A stretch of 64,000 nt of DNA, taken from positions 1,364,001-1,428,000 of the forward strand of contig JARGSG010000189.1 of assembly GCA_030374805.1 (NCBI GenBank), in the 5' to 3' direction. The stretch is from Gracilaria gracilis. Taxonomy: Eukaryota; Rhodophyta; Florideophyceae; Gracilariales; Gracilariaceae. The position numbers and the translations under genes are program-made. The notes under the pieces are model-generated. The model saw only the letters and a list, made by a program, of their open reading frames with translations, did no database searches and was not told the origin of the DNA. Positions 52,953-63,911 of the stretch are shown here, piece by piece; positions within the stretch are counted from its first letter, which is position 1, and each line of letters starts with the position of its first letter.

Positions 52953-54314
52953 ATGGTTCTCCACATCTCTTCCATCGCCTCCAATCGTGGCCACTACAAG
53001 GCAGACAAACTCATCTCTGTCCTTCACGACCACATCTTCTCAAAATCAGCCTCTCACAACGCCGTCTCTTCGGCTACCCAGTGCCTCCAATTTCAAATAG
53101 GTCCCTTCCAACAACGAACCAGCATCATTGGTTTTACCCCCACCATACTCCGCGACCCCCACTGCCATAATCTTCAGAAAGGATGCAACCCAAGTCCTTG
53201 AGCAACAACTAAAACGCGCCCACCCCCACAACAACTTCTTCCACCGTCTCGCATGCAACCATCTCCTGATCTCCCACTTTCGTTCACACCATGGCTCCCT
53301 CCATCAAAAAAGAAGCAGTCCCACTTCTCAAGCACGAAATTATGCAGTTCTTTGATGAATCCTGAACCTAGCACTCCCCCAACACAACCGGTATCGATTC
53401 TTTCATCCGCGTCGTCCAAGTGTATTCCGACAGGCTCCAGCCCCCTAAACATTTTTTCCACCACCTACTACCTTCTTTAATTTGCCCTCCGCAACTTCTC
53501 CGATTCCTCCAGCCGGAAACAAATCACCGACAACCTGAACTTGCTCGGCTACTTGCGAACTTTTTTCAATCCGACCACCCCTTTGCAACACCCCGATAGC
53601 ATCCCCCAAACCTCGTCTGGCATCTCCCGTTCTACCAAAATGAAACTCATCCCGCATACCCTCTCTAATCTCCTGGACCATCTTCTCACCTCCGGCCTCC
53701 GCCACTTCCCCTTTTGTGACCATCGTAACTTTCTCCGACAATGTCACCAAATTATTTGCAGCTACTGCGCCGACATCCTTAAAACAAAGGACATTCTTGG
53801 CATCTCCCATGGCACTCGCCCCAAGCATCCATGCCACAGATGTACCGCCTTCGTTCTAACCTCCATCTACACATCGCAACCTCTGCCCTTCGATCCCAAA
53901 CCCAGACCCTCGCCGTGCGTAAGCCACTCTCAGCTCTCCTCCAATATTCGGAGAAAGGCCTTCTTGGAGCTTGCGGGGAAGCTCAGAATCGTCCGCAACC
54001 CTAAGGAACAGGCTTTTGAAGCTCTCCAATCCCTTTCTCTCGCAAAAAACCTCTCCATCTTTGAGTCCTACCCTCTCCTCAACATCACTCCTCCCTCCTC
54101 CCTTACAAAATTTTCCCCTTTGAACCACCCCATAACTTTCAATTTGGCATTTCCAAGCTCATCAATTATGCAGCTTTCGAAAACTCAAGTCAGGGGCCCT
54201 TTTTACCACAAGTTGTTCCTCCCAGTCTCATCATTTCTTCAAAACCGTCCGCTCCTCTATCTTCAGACACGCGAGCACCATCCTTTCCGCCATCGAAATG
54301 AAATCACCAACTAG
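52953..54314 (+). pseudogene. CACTA/Tnp2-like transposase remnant, copy 1
   Basis: Frames 52953-53201, 53128-53355 and 53541-54314 follow one another. The last contains RHFPFCDHRNFLRQCHQIIC, then DILGISHGTRPKHPCHRC, which resembles the D-P-x-K-x-x-x-LG-x-x-G-x-x-x-x-x-PC-x-x-C segment of EnSpm/CACTA (Tnp2) and related transposases, where the CxxC is part of a zinc knuckle next to the catalytic core. Earlier parts read FRKDATQVLEQQLKRAHPHN. The same order is seen in copy 2 (61.5-62.8 kb). Several frame changes and stops; the DDE residues cannot be named with confidence. Confidence 0.5.
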
Positions 54315-54329
54315 AATATGAGGAGGAAC

Positions 54330-54930
54330 CCTATACGGCTGTTGCGGTATGACATGTGGCGGCATGTTTCGGAAGATGAGACACACAAAAATGTGGTGGC
54401 GATAGCGAACGCGCGTCCTGCATCATTGCGCGCGTATGGCATGTATATTTGGCTGCGTCATGCACGGCGCGTGGCAGCGATGGTGCCCGCAGTCTGCCAA
54501 AAGCCGTGAGATGGGCACGTAAAGTGGGTGCTGGTACCATGCATCCAGGTCAGTCGCCATGCGCTCCGGCGGCGGCGACGATGGCGCGTGTTAGAACATC
54601 GGTAACATCTGCATGCCGCCGGACGCTCTAGACGACCGCTGTAAAACCAGGTGCAGCCCTGGGGCGGCGATGAGTACATCGAGTGGAGCGGCGACGGCAC
54701 GTAGACATGCCGCTGCGCGTGCAGCGGCGCTGCCGAGGAGAAGGCGCAACGCGTGAGATCAACGGGCGGTCAAAGCACGGCGTTGAACGACTCCAGCGAG
54801 GACGGCGGCGAGCGCTGTAAAGGCGAAGTAGGCGGGTGGGGGGGACGCAGCGACGCGGCAACGGGTGGCGACGGGATGGTGGCGGCGAAGGGCAAGGTGC
54901 TTCTGGCCGAATTGGTCCACTGACCATGCG
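54330..54930 (-). pseudogene. GC-rich minus-strand gene, copy 1
   Basis: Comparison with copy 2 (62953-63540) supports a minus-strand protein here: a helical part (FTALAAVLAGVVQRRAL, AACLRAVAAPLDVLIAA) and then DAWYQHPLYVPISRLLADCG, matching WDEHPLHVPISQLLADGG in copy 2. Frames are broken. No family recognised; much more GC-rich than neighbouring DNA. It could be captured host sequence carried by both copies. Confidence 0.45.
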
Positions 54931-54967
54931 GAAATAAGTTATTTAAAACTTCTTTTAGTGAGGGACT

Positions 54968-57043
54968 GGACAGCGGACGGTGATGTTTTGGCGCTTCATC
55001 GGTGCACCAATGAAACGCAACGACACCGCGGACCACGGTCCCAGAGAAAAAAATTGAGTTTATTTTAGGGAGTTCCTGCATCGCAGACCGGGGTGTCATG
55101 GCGCTTCATCGGTGCACTGATGAAGCGCCACGCCACTTCGGTCCACTGTCCCAAAAAATAATTCTTCATATTATTTTGACGAGCGGCTGGACAGCGGGCC
55201 GGGATGTAGTGGCGCTTCATCGGTGCACCGATGAAGCGCCACACCACCGCCGTCCGCTGTCTCAGTGTGCCGTGAGTGCTGGTCCGCTGTGCCATGCTGA
55301 AACGAACATAGAGCTCAATTCGAACTGTTTCATTCCTTCGCTGTACTATATGCAATACTACTTCTTATTGACAATGTCTATACTGAAGATAGCAAAAGGA
55401 ATAGGAAATCCATTATATGCGATAAAAATAGAAGTTGTACTATTTTTATTGGATACGATGGATTTTCTATTCTGAGCTACGGAGCTTTAGGGTTTCACAT
55501 CTTCTACGGTTATATGTATATCTTGAGACAAACTTTTGGTTGTGGGATAAGCTGAATATATCCCCGTAGAAGATGCAATGAGGAAGAGGGTACTACGTGA
55601 AATATGTTGGTAAAGGGTGTTCAGAGGAAGTTGGAGGGGAACTAGGACGGCTTTTATAGATCACTACACGTGTGGCTCGCGTGCAGGATGTTGAAATATG
55701 AGATATCATCTTTGTCGAGCCGCTTGTTATCAAAAGCTGTAAAAGTATTTTTTGGGACAGGGGACGGAGGTGTCGTGGCGCTTCATCGGTGCACCGATGA
55801 AGCGCCGTGACACCCCAGTCCGCTGTCCTAACGCGCTGTGAGGGATGAAGCTGGGTTGCTGGCATACGCTGCAGCGCAAATCGGCCATGAGCGCTGAAGC
55901 TGGAGTGCCCCCGGCCCGCTGTCTACACACAGTGAGTGAGGAAGCTAGAGATATGGGATACGAGGCACCCCCATCATGTCGTTGACAGCGTATCGGTGTC
56001 CGGTGGCGCTTTATCGGTGCACTGCTAAAGGGCAACGACACCTTCCTCCGCTGTCCCAGGCTGTCGTTTTAATTAATTGAAAATACATAATCTTTCTGGG
56101 ACTGCGGGCCGGGGTGGCGTGGCGCTTCATGGGTGCACCGATGAAGGGCCAGGACACCCCAGTCTACTGTTTTACTTGTCCTTCTTAAGAACTCCGCGCA
56201 TATCTCCACATTAGTTCCGTATCTCTCGCGTCTTCACGCTTTCCTTAACACCTTTTTGACGCATCACGTGCAACCGATGAAGTGCCAATTCACCTTCATC
56301 CCCCGTCTGCGCGCCATCAAAGATAAGGCTATAGTTCTTGTAGGTCCGCTTTCTCCGCGTGTCGACCACAGAACCTGTCGTGCGACTCGCTGCTGTGCAT
56401 TGACGCGGTGGACGGTAGACCGAGGTGAAGTGTGGTCCATGGATACGACGATGAAGCGCCATTGCACTACTGGCTATTTCCCAGTCTTCTTGTTTTCCGT
56501 AGATTTTAGTAAGAACATCTCCCTAAGAGAATGAAACTTTTACTCTTCCACCAAAATATTGGTCTTTCCAAAATCCAAGTAATAATATAAATATAAATAG
56601 CAATAGAGTTGCGTCAATTCCACACTAACGTCACAAAGGCGACTGTCTGCCACAGATACCTTCCGTTCGATACATATCGCTGCAAAGCCGTAGGCGAAAC
56701 ACGCAAGTCTCTACAGACTACTGTCACACACGAATGCTGGTGCGCGAACATCATATAAGTCATTCTTTTACAAAATAGCTTCACAAAAAATTAAATCCTT
56801 CTTCATGCGGACTTTGAGCCTAGTAAGACACTTATAGAGCTGCATATATTAATAACGTTGGTATTGTGGGCAGTGCTGCGGGTGCCCTTGAAACACCCTA
56901 AATTAGTGTGTTAGGGTGCTTTTTAATCCCTCCAAACGCATACAGGACCGGCGGTCTAGACTACCCGTCTGACAGCGGATCCGGGTGTCGCGGCGCTTCA
57001 TCGGTGCACCGATGAAGCGAAACTGCACATCGGTTTGCTGTCC
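54968..57043. repeat. Array of about seven 73-bp palindromes (copy 1)
   Basis: Near-perfect palindromes at about 54968-55041, 55084-55152, 55189-55261, 55755-55828, 55983-56056, 56098-56171 and 56969-57043. Each runs from GGACAGCGG to CCGCTGTCC through a core TTCATCGGTGCACCGATGAA; damaged further copies are near 56260 and 56440. The first three are spaced about 110 bp apart. Copy 2 has the same three at 63613, 63725 and 63841. Confidence 0.95.
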
Positions 57044-58255
57044 AAAGAATTAAACTTTTTTTTTTTGCCCCGCCGCCCCACTCGGCCCCGAATCTCGGAA
57101 TCCGGCATACTTGCTACTACTACTGGGTATCGCGTTTGCAGCAACATCGCGGCCATGTACAACTAACTCCCGTTCGGGTCTGTTTCACAGCCCCCTGTAC
57201 CACGTGCTTCAGTAGCTTACGCAGGTCTGTTGTCTTTATGCGCCACCCGAGTTTCACAAAGTAAAATGTGCTAAAGGTTGAGTCACGGGATTTAGTATGT
57301 TCGGACGCGCCGCAGACATCGCGAGCTCATCGAAAGTAGTCTTTTTTCTCTTTATGTACTGCATCGTCAGTTGTATCAGTAAAAGCGGTGATCCAAGCAC
57401 CAGTGATGCCTTGAACTTAATGCCTATCAGGTTTCCTGTGAGATGATGATCTCCAGTGTGCCCTTCATCTAATTTTATATAGTTCATAAAAAGAGGCGGG
57501 GGAACGTAGGTATTACCACGGTGCTGAGATTGACAAAAATACTGATCACCTATTGCTGCGAATGCTTAAGTGTTTTTAATCAGTTGAGTAACATTACTTA
57601 AGCATTACCAACAGTAGATCGCCATAGGTTGTAAGTAGAACCTGCTACTTATAAATACGACTCTAATCAATGCAATTCTGGTTTTCTTAATCGATACGAT
57701 TGTATTGACTACTATAATATTCTTACGGATATACGAAGTACTTTACTGTAACAGATAAGAAGCATCCCTACAAATCTCTCAAAGAGAATAGATCCCCTTA
57801 CAGGAGACCATTTCTGTTCAACCTCCAAGGGGGAAGAAGAGTTTTATTAATGAATAATTGAAGAAAAAGGCATAAAGGCATCACCGGAGACAAGGTTGAA
57901 GATTGTGTTTATGAAAGAGATGGGGTTAGACAAGGCATGGAAAGTGAGAATTTGTAGTATATTTGGAGCAATATGGGCTCTACCTGACATTGGTACTGAA
58001 CGAAAGAAGAAGAGTTTTGAGTTTTATCGGAAAAAAATTACTTGGCCGGAAATTGGCGTAGAGAAGAATTACATACAAATGGCCGTGCGCCGCAAGCGGG
58101 TGTGTGACCGACAGTTCCACGGCTTCGCACAGTAGTGAGAGGCGTAGGAGGTATTGCGTACATCTCGTTTGCTTTTATCCGGCTTATTGCTGAACCCAGT
58201 CAGTCTCTGTGATGTCGAATTGGTACCAGTAAAACGGGAAGCTAATAACTCTGCG
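57044..58255. other. Long spacer inside copy 1 without recognised gene
   Basis: About 1.2 kb, AT-rich towards the right. Frames at 57254-57487 (minus) and 57896-58135 (plus, MKIVFMKEMGLDKAWK) have no recognisable motif. A homopolymer T run at 57056-57066 follows the last palindrome. Confidence 0.4.
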
Positions 58256-59155
58256 TCACAGAACGGATCTACCAATTATGCCGCCGCGAAGGCAGGAAGA
58301 GTTTGAATACAAGTATTTTCCAGAGAAAAGGAAAAATATTGGAAAGGAAAAGGGGATGATGGTAATGTAGGTGGAGAGGATGGAAAACCGGAGAGGAGGT
58401 TTGCGGAGGAGATGCAGTAGCGGATGAGGAGCTTTGGAGGGAGTGTGGACGAAAATTGGGACGACAGGCTTTTTGAGATAGTGAATGAGATGGGAGGGGT
58501 GGTGCGGAGTGTGACAGGGGTTTGGGTGCAAATGGATTTGATTTCGAGGATTCGAAAAAGGATGAAGTTGGTCTGAGTGGGAACTGGTACGTATGTGAAT
58601 GGGATGTTGGTATGCGTTGCGAGGGAGATGGTGAAGCTAAGGACGGACAATATGGACGTAAGGGGTCGGTTGGAGGTGGTGCAGAAGCAAGTGGTGCAGG
58701 TGGAAAGTGCTTGCGAGTTGTTGTTGGAGTGGAAGGAGCGGTTGAGTGAAGGGGAGATAGAAAAAGTCACCAGTGTCAAAATGATCTCGGGGTGGTCGTG
58801 ACTGGCTGAGGGGGAGAAGAAGGGAGGGTAAAGGAGGGCAGGTTGGAGGGACTCAGCTGAGGAAGAGTCGAAAGGGAGGGAGTTGAGCTGCTAGTGAACA
58901 AGGATGGGGAGGTCTGTTTGAGGTGGAAGCTTCCAGGGGGAACACCATTACTTGGGTTTGGTAGTTTGGTGGCAGCTGCGGGAACGGTGGAGCGCATATT
59001 GGAGAAGCAGGAGAAGAAGGGGCTGGGAGAGACTTAGAGCCGGTTTGGGGTTAGCAGGGTGTACGAGAATGGAGAGATTGTTCCGTTAAAGTTCTTGAAC
59101 TTGACATTTATGGAAACTGAGACTCAGGATCCGAATGCAGGTTTTGATTGAAGGA
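58256..59155 (+). pseudogene. Coiled-coil protein of the TACGTCGGTGTT element (copy 1)
   Basis: Plus-strand counterpart of the gene at 31688-32752. It reads EIVNEMGGVVRSVTGVWVQM, MDLISRIRKRMKLV, MVKLRTDNMDVRGRLEVVQK, then a Leu-heptad coil, and ends with LLGFGSLVAAAGTVERILEK and FMETETQDPNAGFD close to the right inverted repeat. At least three in-frame stops or shifts. Conservation of helix, middle and tail between the copies shows this was a real protein of the element family. Function unknown. Confidence 0.6.
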
Positions 59156-59391
59156 GCGCTAGTGGTGGGTTCGTAATTTTTGTAGAGTTTTTTTGACGAG
59201 TGTGGGGAATGTAAAATTACGAGTGGCGGCAGAAGAACTGCAAACTAGCCTTCCACTGCAAAAGGTATAGTTTAAACTGCACTGAACGGAAACGTAATCC
59301 CCCAAAAAAATTTGCCTTGCCAACTAGCGCATACTGCAAAAATGCTAGATTTTTCAGACTTTTATTTTCACACCTAGCAATCTAGCATACT

Positions 59392-59419
59392 AAACTAGCA
59401 TTTTGAGAACACCGACGTA
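59392..59419 (-). repeat. Right terminal inverted repeat of copy 1
   Basis: Reads TACGTCGGTGTTCTC on the minus strand. Same end type as copy 3 at 31418, which lies next to the same coiled-coil gene. Confidence 0.9.
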
Positions 59420-59458
59420 AGCTTGTGTGGATTCGTTTAATTTGAGAAAGAGACAAGA

Positions 59459-60653
59459 GTGTTGATCAAGAAGTCGCGCGCTGTTCGCATCATTCGTCTC
59501 TGTGGCGCTTCGAGCGCTGCGTCGCAAAGCGGGAAGGAACTTGGTACGCGTGCGCAACGAACATATTCGAAGCGACTGGAGTCCCTCCACGATGTTATCG
59601 GAGCCGAATACCTCTTGAAGAAGGAGATCGCCAGAAGCAGAACGATGAAGCGCGGCAGTAAGAACGGCTACGCCAATATTGTTAAGGGCCGTATGCGGAA
59701 GATTTGCAAGCAGCGTGCGGCCAAAAAACGTTTTGTTCTACCCAACGAGACGCACGTCCTAGAAACGTATGTGCAAGAGAAGTGGAACATGGCTTCGATC
59801 CTGCATGTCTCACGCGTGGACGAGGGGCGTCTCGAGCGGTATATGATTGAACACATGAATGGTGATCATCTGAGTATCCGTGCTTCGCAGTGTGACGAGT
59901 TGGCTGGTGTGGCTATTTCAAATTGGTGTCTGATACGGTTGAAGAGTCGTCCTGAGCATGAGACCGCACGCCGTTACGGGCTGTACAAAGACATTGGTGA
60001 AGAAGAGCGTTGAACTTTTGAAGCTGTTATGTACCTTGCAGAGGATAAGGTGATGGAGGGCGGGCGTTGCGTCCGTCGCCTAGAAGGTGGTTGTTATTAC
60101 TTCCAAAATCATGATGAGCAATTCTTGGGGCTAGCAACAGATAGAGTTTAACTCTCTGTGTGGCCCGGGCCTGGCTAATGCTCTTACCATCCAAGGTCTG
60201 TGGAGCGGTATAATTCCTTATCGGAAGGAGTACGACTCCCTAACAGATTCGTGGAAGGTGGTAGCGCTTGATGACTGCAAGGTGCTCGATTGTCTTGATT
60301 CATATTGTTTGAAGGATCCAAGTGTTTCTGTCCGCGTGTCGAGCCTTGAAGATCTCGAAATAACTAAAAAGACGAGGCGATTCGAGCTGCGCGAGGAGCG
60401 CATGGCGATTTGCAACTCTTCCACTATGTGCATCCAAACCGCACTAGCCAATGCTATGGCACGAGTTGTTGATAAGGGTTATGCGTTTAAGTCCGTGTTT
60501 GGAGAAGTGGCCGGGAACATGTTGTGCTTTAGAGATGCTGCTCGGTGGGTTGATGAATTCGCAAACCAAGTTGAGCTCCAGCGAATCCATTTTAGCCGGA
60601 GCAACTACCGCGATACGTTCAGGTGGCTGTTGGCACAGAAAAATGACGTATAA
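59459..60653 (+). pseudogene. Unrecognised gene squeezed between element copies 1 and 2
   Basis: A plus-strand protein of about 390 residues: first frame 59459-60013 (VRIIRLCGASSAASQSGKEL, MKRGSKNGYANIVKGRMRKI, ETYVQEKWNMASILHVSRVD), which continues past a TGA as TFEAVMYLAEDKVMEGGRCV, and then, after a frame change near 60150, a second frame ending 60653 (SWKVVALDDCKVLDCLDSYC, FRDAARWVDEFANQVELQRI). Composition differs from the flanking elements. No family recognised. It starts 40 bp after the end of copy 1 and stops 5 bp before the start of copy 2. Confidence 0.5.
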
Positions 60654-61163
60654 GTTCTACGTCGGTGTTATCCGAATGCTAGTTTTTATGTCAAGAATGA
60701 CCGATTTAAAATGATCGAAAAACCGGTGAATTTATCCAAATTTGGATGTGCTTGTTTTCCGAAAATATTTCCGTATTTCCTCTTGTGCTAGTTTGTGTGG
60801 AAAGAACCATTTAAGATTATTTCTTCATTTCTAGTTTGGATGGAAGAAAAATAGCATGTTACTTCCGTTCATGCTAGTTTTCGAACGCAATGTAAGTGTG
60901 TAAGTGGTACTTATTTTGAACTAGGGCGGCAAATAGGGATACATATACATAGATAACTGCTTACGTAATACGATTAGAACCGTATAAACCCTTGATAAAA
61001 GAACTCTCTATAGTTATTAACCACATGTATTGAACACACCTCGTATCAGGCATTTACTCTGTCACTATTGCTACATCTCCGCATCACGTGCGGCCTTCTA
61101 CAATATTCCGTTCCATAAATCGTTCGCTATATTAACCTCTCTGATACGTACCGTTCCTCTCTC

Positions 61164-61364
61164 CTAACGACTCACACCGCTCCCCGCCATGCCTAATTGC
61201 TGCTTATCTATCGCATCGTTTCTGCTATTCGAAGGCAAAAAAGAAGGTGCCCCTCCCGTTTCACCGCCGAGAAGCGTTTTACCTCCCCAGCTGGTGACCT
61301 TTTCAGCTTCTCTAACGCATAAAGCGTCACAAGGCCAACCCCTAACTACCACCGCCACCTTCAT
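61164..61364 (-). CDS. Small conserved gene near left end of copy 2
   Basis: 66 codons, MKVAVVVRGWPCDALC to GMAGSGVSR, related to 52445-52759 but shorter at the tail. Shared start and GGE-T-GG-PSF middle support a real frame. Function unknown. Confidence 0.4.
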   Translation of the reverse strand: MKVAVVVRGWPCDALCVREAEKVTSWGGKTLLGGETGGAPSFLPSNSRNDAIDKQQLGMAGSGVSR

Positions 61365-61559
61365 CCCCTCCCTTCACTCGGTTTTCCGACAACTTCCCTA
61401 TCGCTGACGATGACTCCTACCTCCAGCCACAGCTCTCCTTCTGCCTCCACACCCAGAAGCCCTACTACATCTCCAGCATTTCCGTCTACTCTCTTTTTCT
61501 CTGCCCACCTCTTCCACCGCCCCTCCTTTCCATCTTCTCAACAAGTATTAGCTTGAATA

Positions 61560-62820
61560 CATGATCCCCTAAATCTCTTCCATCCTCTCCAATCGTGGCC
61601 TTCGCAAGGAAGGAAAACTCATCTCTGTCCTCCACGACCCCACATTCTCAAAATCCGCCTCTCACGACGCTATCTCTTCTGCTACCCAGTGCTTTCAATT
61701 TCAAATAAACCTCTTCCAACCCCGAATCAGAATCATTGGTTTTACCCCCACCACACTCTGCGATCCCTAGCACCTCTTCATTGCCATGACCTTCAGAAAT
61801 GATGCAACCCAATTCCATAAGCAACACCTTAAACTCGCCTATTTACACAACACCTTCTTCCACCGTCTCTTACGCAACCCCCTCCTGATCTCCCGCTTCC
61901 GTTCACCCCATGGCTCGCTCCCTCGCAAAGAAGTAGTCCCAGCTTTCAAGCACGAAGTTATGCAGTCTTTCAATGAGTCGTACATCTAGCACTCCCCCAA
62001 CACCACCGGTATCGACTCCTGCATCGGCCTCGACCAAGTGTATTCCAACAAGTTCCTCAGCCTCCGAAACTCTTCTTCCATCACCTATCACCCCCATCAC
62101 ATCGCCCTCCGCAACTTCTCCGATTCCTCCCGTTGCATATACACCACCGAAAACCTGAGCTTGCTCGGGTACTTGCCAACCTTTTTAAATCTGGAGACCC
62201 CTTTTCAACACCCCGATAGCATCCCCCAAACCTCTTCCAGCATCTCCCGCCCTACCAAAATGAAACCCACACAGCATATCATCTCTAACCCCCTGGACCA
62301 TTTTCCTACCTCCGGCCCCTGTGGCTTTCCCATAAGTGACGCTCATGGCTTTCTCCGACACTGTCCCTAAATTATCGCCTTCTACTGCGCCGAGATCTTC
62401 GAAGCAAAGGACATTCTTGGCATCTCCCACGGCACCCGCCCCAAGCATCTATGCCAAAGATGTATCGCCTCCGTTCCAATCTTCATCTACATATCGCATC
62501 CTTCACCCTTCGATCTCAAACCCAGACCCTCGCCGCGCGTAGACCACACTCAGCCCTTCTCCGATATTAGGAGAAAGACCTAATTGCAAGAAAGCTCAGA
62601 ATCGTCCGCAACACTAAGGGACAGGCCCTTGAAGTTCTACACAGCCTTTCTCTCGCAAAATACTCCTCCATCTTTGAGTCGTACCCTCTCCTCAACATCA
62701 CCCCTCCCTCTTCTTTTACAACATCTTCACCTTCAAACCAGTCCGTAACTTCCACTCTGGCAGTACCAAGCTCATCAACCACGCAGCCATCGAACACTCA
62801 AGTTAGAGACCCTTTTTAGG
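61560..62820 (+). pseudogene. CACTA/Tnp2-like transposase remnant, copy 2
   Basis: Decayed counterpart of 52953-54314. The zinc segment reads KDILGISHGTRPKHLCQRC, with one cysteine context changed relative to copy 1. Preceded by an NTTGIDS-like stretch and followed by SPFDLKPRPSPRVDHTQPFS. Broken into short frames. Confidence 0.45.
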
Positions 62821-62952
62821 TTGATTCGTTCCTCCAAGTCTCGTCGTTTCTTCAACGACGTCCGCTTTGCTATCTTCACACACATGAGCACCATTTTTCC
62901 CGCCATCAAAATGTACTTCCGACCTAGAATACCTAGAATACCAGGAAGCAAC

Positions 62953-63540
62953 CTATACCACTACAGTGGCATGGATAATGGTGGCGTTCTTCTGAAGATG
63001 ATAGAAATCAAAATGTGGTGGTGGTAGCGAACGCGCGTCCTGTGGTGTTGCGCACGCACGGCATGTATATGTGGCTGCGGCATACCCGGGTGCGCGGTGG
63101 CGATGGCGCCCGCCGTCTGCCAGGAGCTGTGAGATGGGCACGTGGAGCGGGTGCTCGTCCCAAGCAACCGGGTCCATGGCCATGGGGGCCAGCGGCGGAG
63201 ATGGGCAGCGCGATGGAGCGTGCTAGAACGCCGGTAACCCCTTCATGCCGGCAAAAGCTCGGGACGACCGGTGAAACGCCAGGCGCAGCCCGGTGGCGGC
63301 GATGAGTTCTTCGAGCGGAGCGGCGACTGCAAAGAGACACACGGCTGCGTCTGCAGTGTCGCCGGCAAAGAAACGGCGCAATGCTTGGGCTCGCAGAACG
63401 TGCAAAGCACGACGCCAAACGTCTCCAGAGAGCATGGTGGCGAGCGCTGTAAATACGAAGTTGGCGCCTAGTGCATCGCGGGTAGTGGACGCGGCGGCGC
63501 GGCGTTGGGGGGTCGGCGGGATGGCGGCGGCGAAGGGCAA
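62953..63540 (-). pseudogene. GC-rich minus-strand gene, copy 2
   Basis: Frame 63223-63540 reads MPFAAAIPPTPQRRAAAS, FTALATMLSGDVWRRALHVL, AAPLEELIAATGLRLAFHRS; after a stop it continues as MAMDPVAWDEHPLHVPISQL and ACATPQDARSLPPPHF down to 62953. Better preserved than copy 1. Mostly helical and alanine-rich. Not recognised. Confidence 0.45.
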
Positions 63541-63612
63541 AATGCTTGTGGCTCACTTGGTCGGCTGTCCATTTGGAAATAGTTTATTTCAAATTTCTTT
63601 TAGCGAGTGACT

Positions 63613-63911
63613 GGACAGCGGACCAGAGAGTCGTGGCACTTCATCGGTGCACCAATGAAACGCTACGCCAGCGCGAACCGCGGTCCCAGAGAAAAAAATT
63701 TGAATTTATTTTAGCGAGTAGCTAGACAGCGGACCGGGGTGTCGTGGCGCTTCATCGGTGAACTGATGAAGCGCCACGCCACCCCTGTCCACTGTCTCAA
63801 AGAATATATATTTTTTCATATTATTTTAACGAGTAACTAAACACCGGACCGGGGTGTCGTGGTGCTTCATCGGTGCACCGATGAAGCGCCACGACACCCC
63901 GGTCCGCTGTC
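63613..63911. repeat. Three 73-bp palindromes (copy 2)
   Basis: Palindromes at 63613-63687, 63725-63797 and 63841-63911, same core as in copy 1. The third is essentially perfect from ACCGGACCGGGGTGTCGTGG to its complement. Same order and spacing (about 110 bp) as 54968-55261. Confidence 0.95.

Larger units (their letters stand above)
52037..59419 (+). mobile_element. Full-length TACGTCGGTGTT element (copy 1), 7.4 kb, CACTA-like
   Basis: 28-bp inverted ends at 52037-52064 and 59392-59419 differ at one base (TACGTCGGTGTT, then A/C, then TCAAAATGCTAGTTT). Subterminal regions hold many short ACTAG/CTAGT motifs in both orientations (left 52060-52280, right 59240-59400), as in CACTA/EnSpm elements where they bind transposase. 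Inside, from left: a small minus-strand gene, a transposase-like plus gene with a CACTA/Tnp2-type zinc segment, a GC-rich minus-strand gene, an array of 73-bp palindromes, a long spacer and a coiled-coil gene. The ends are not CACTA, so family placement is tentative. Target duplication is unclear; an outer TA is possible. Confidence 0.75.

Noticed and set aside
53445-54128. Minus-strand frames of 90-130 codons in copy 1
   Set aside because: They oppose the Tnp2-like plus-strand gene, whose zinc segment is conserved in copy 2; the minus frames read as Gly/Val-rich shadows.
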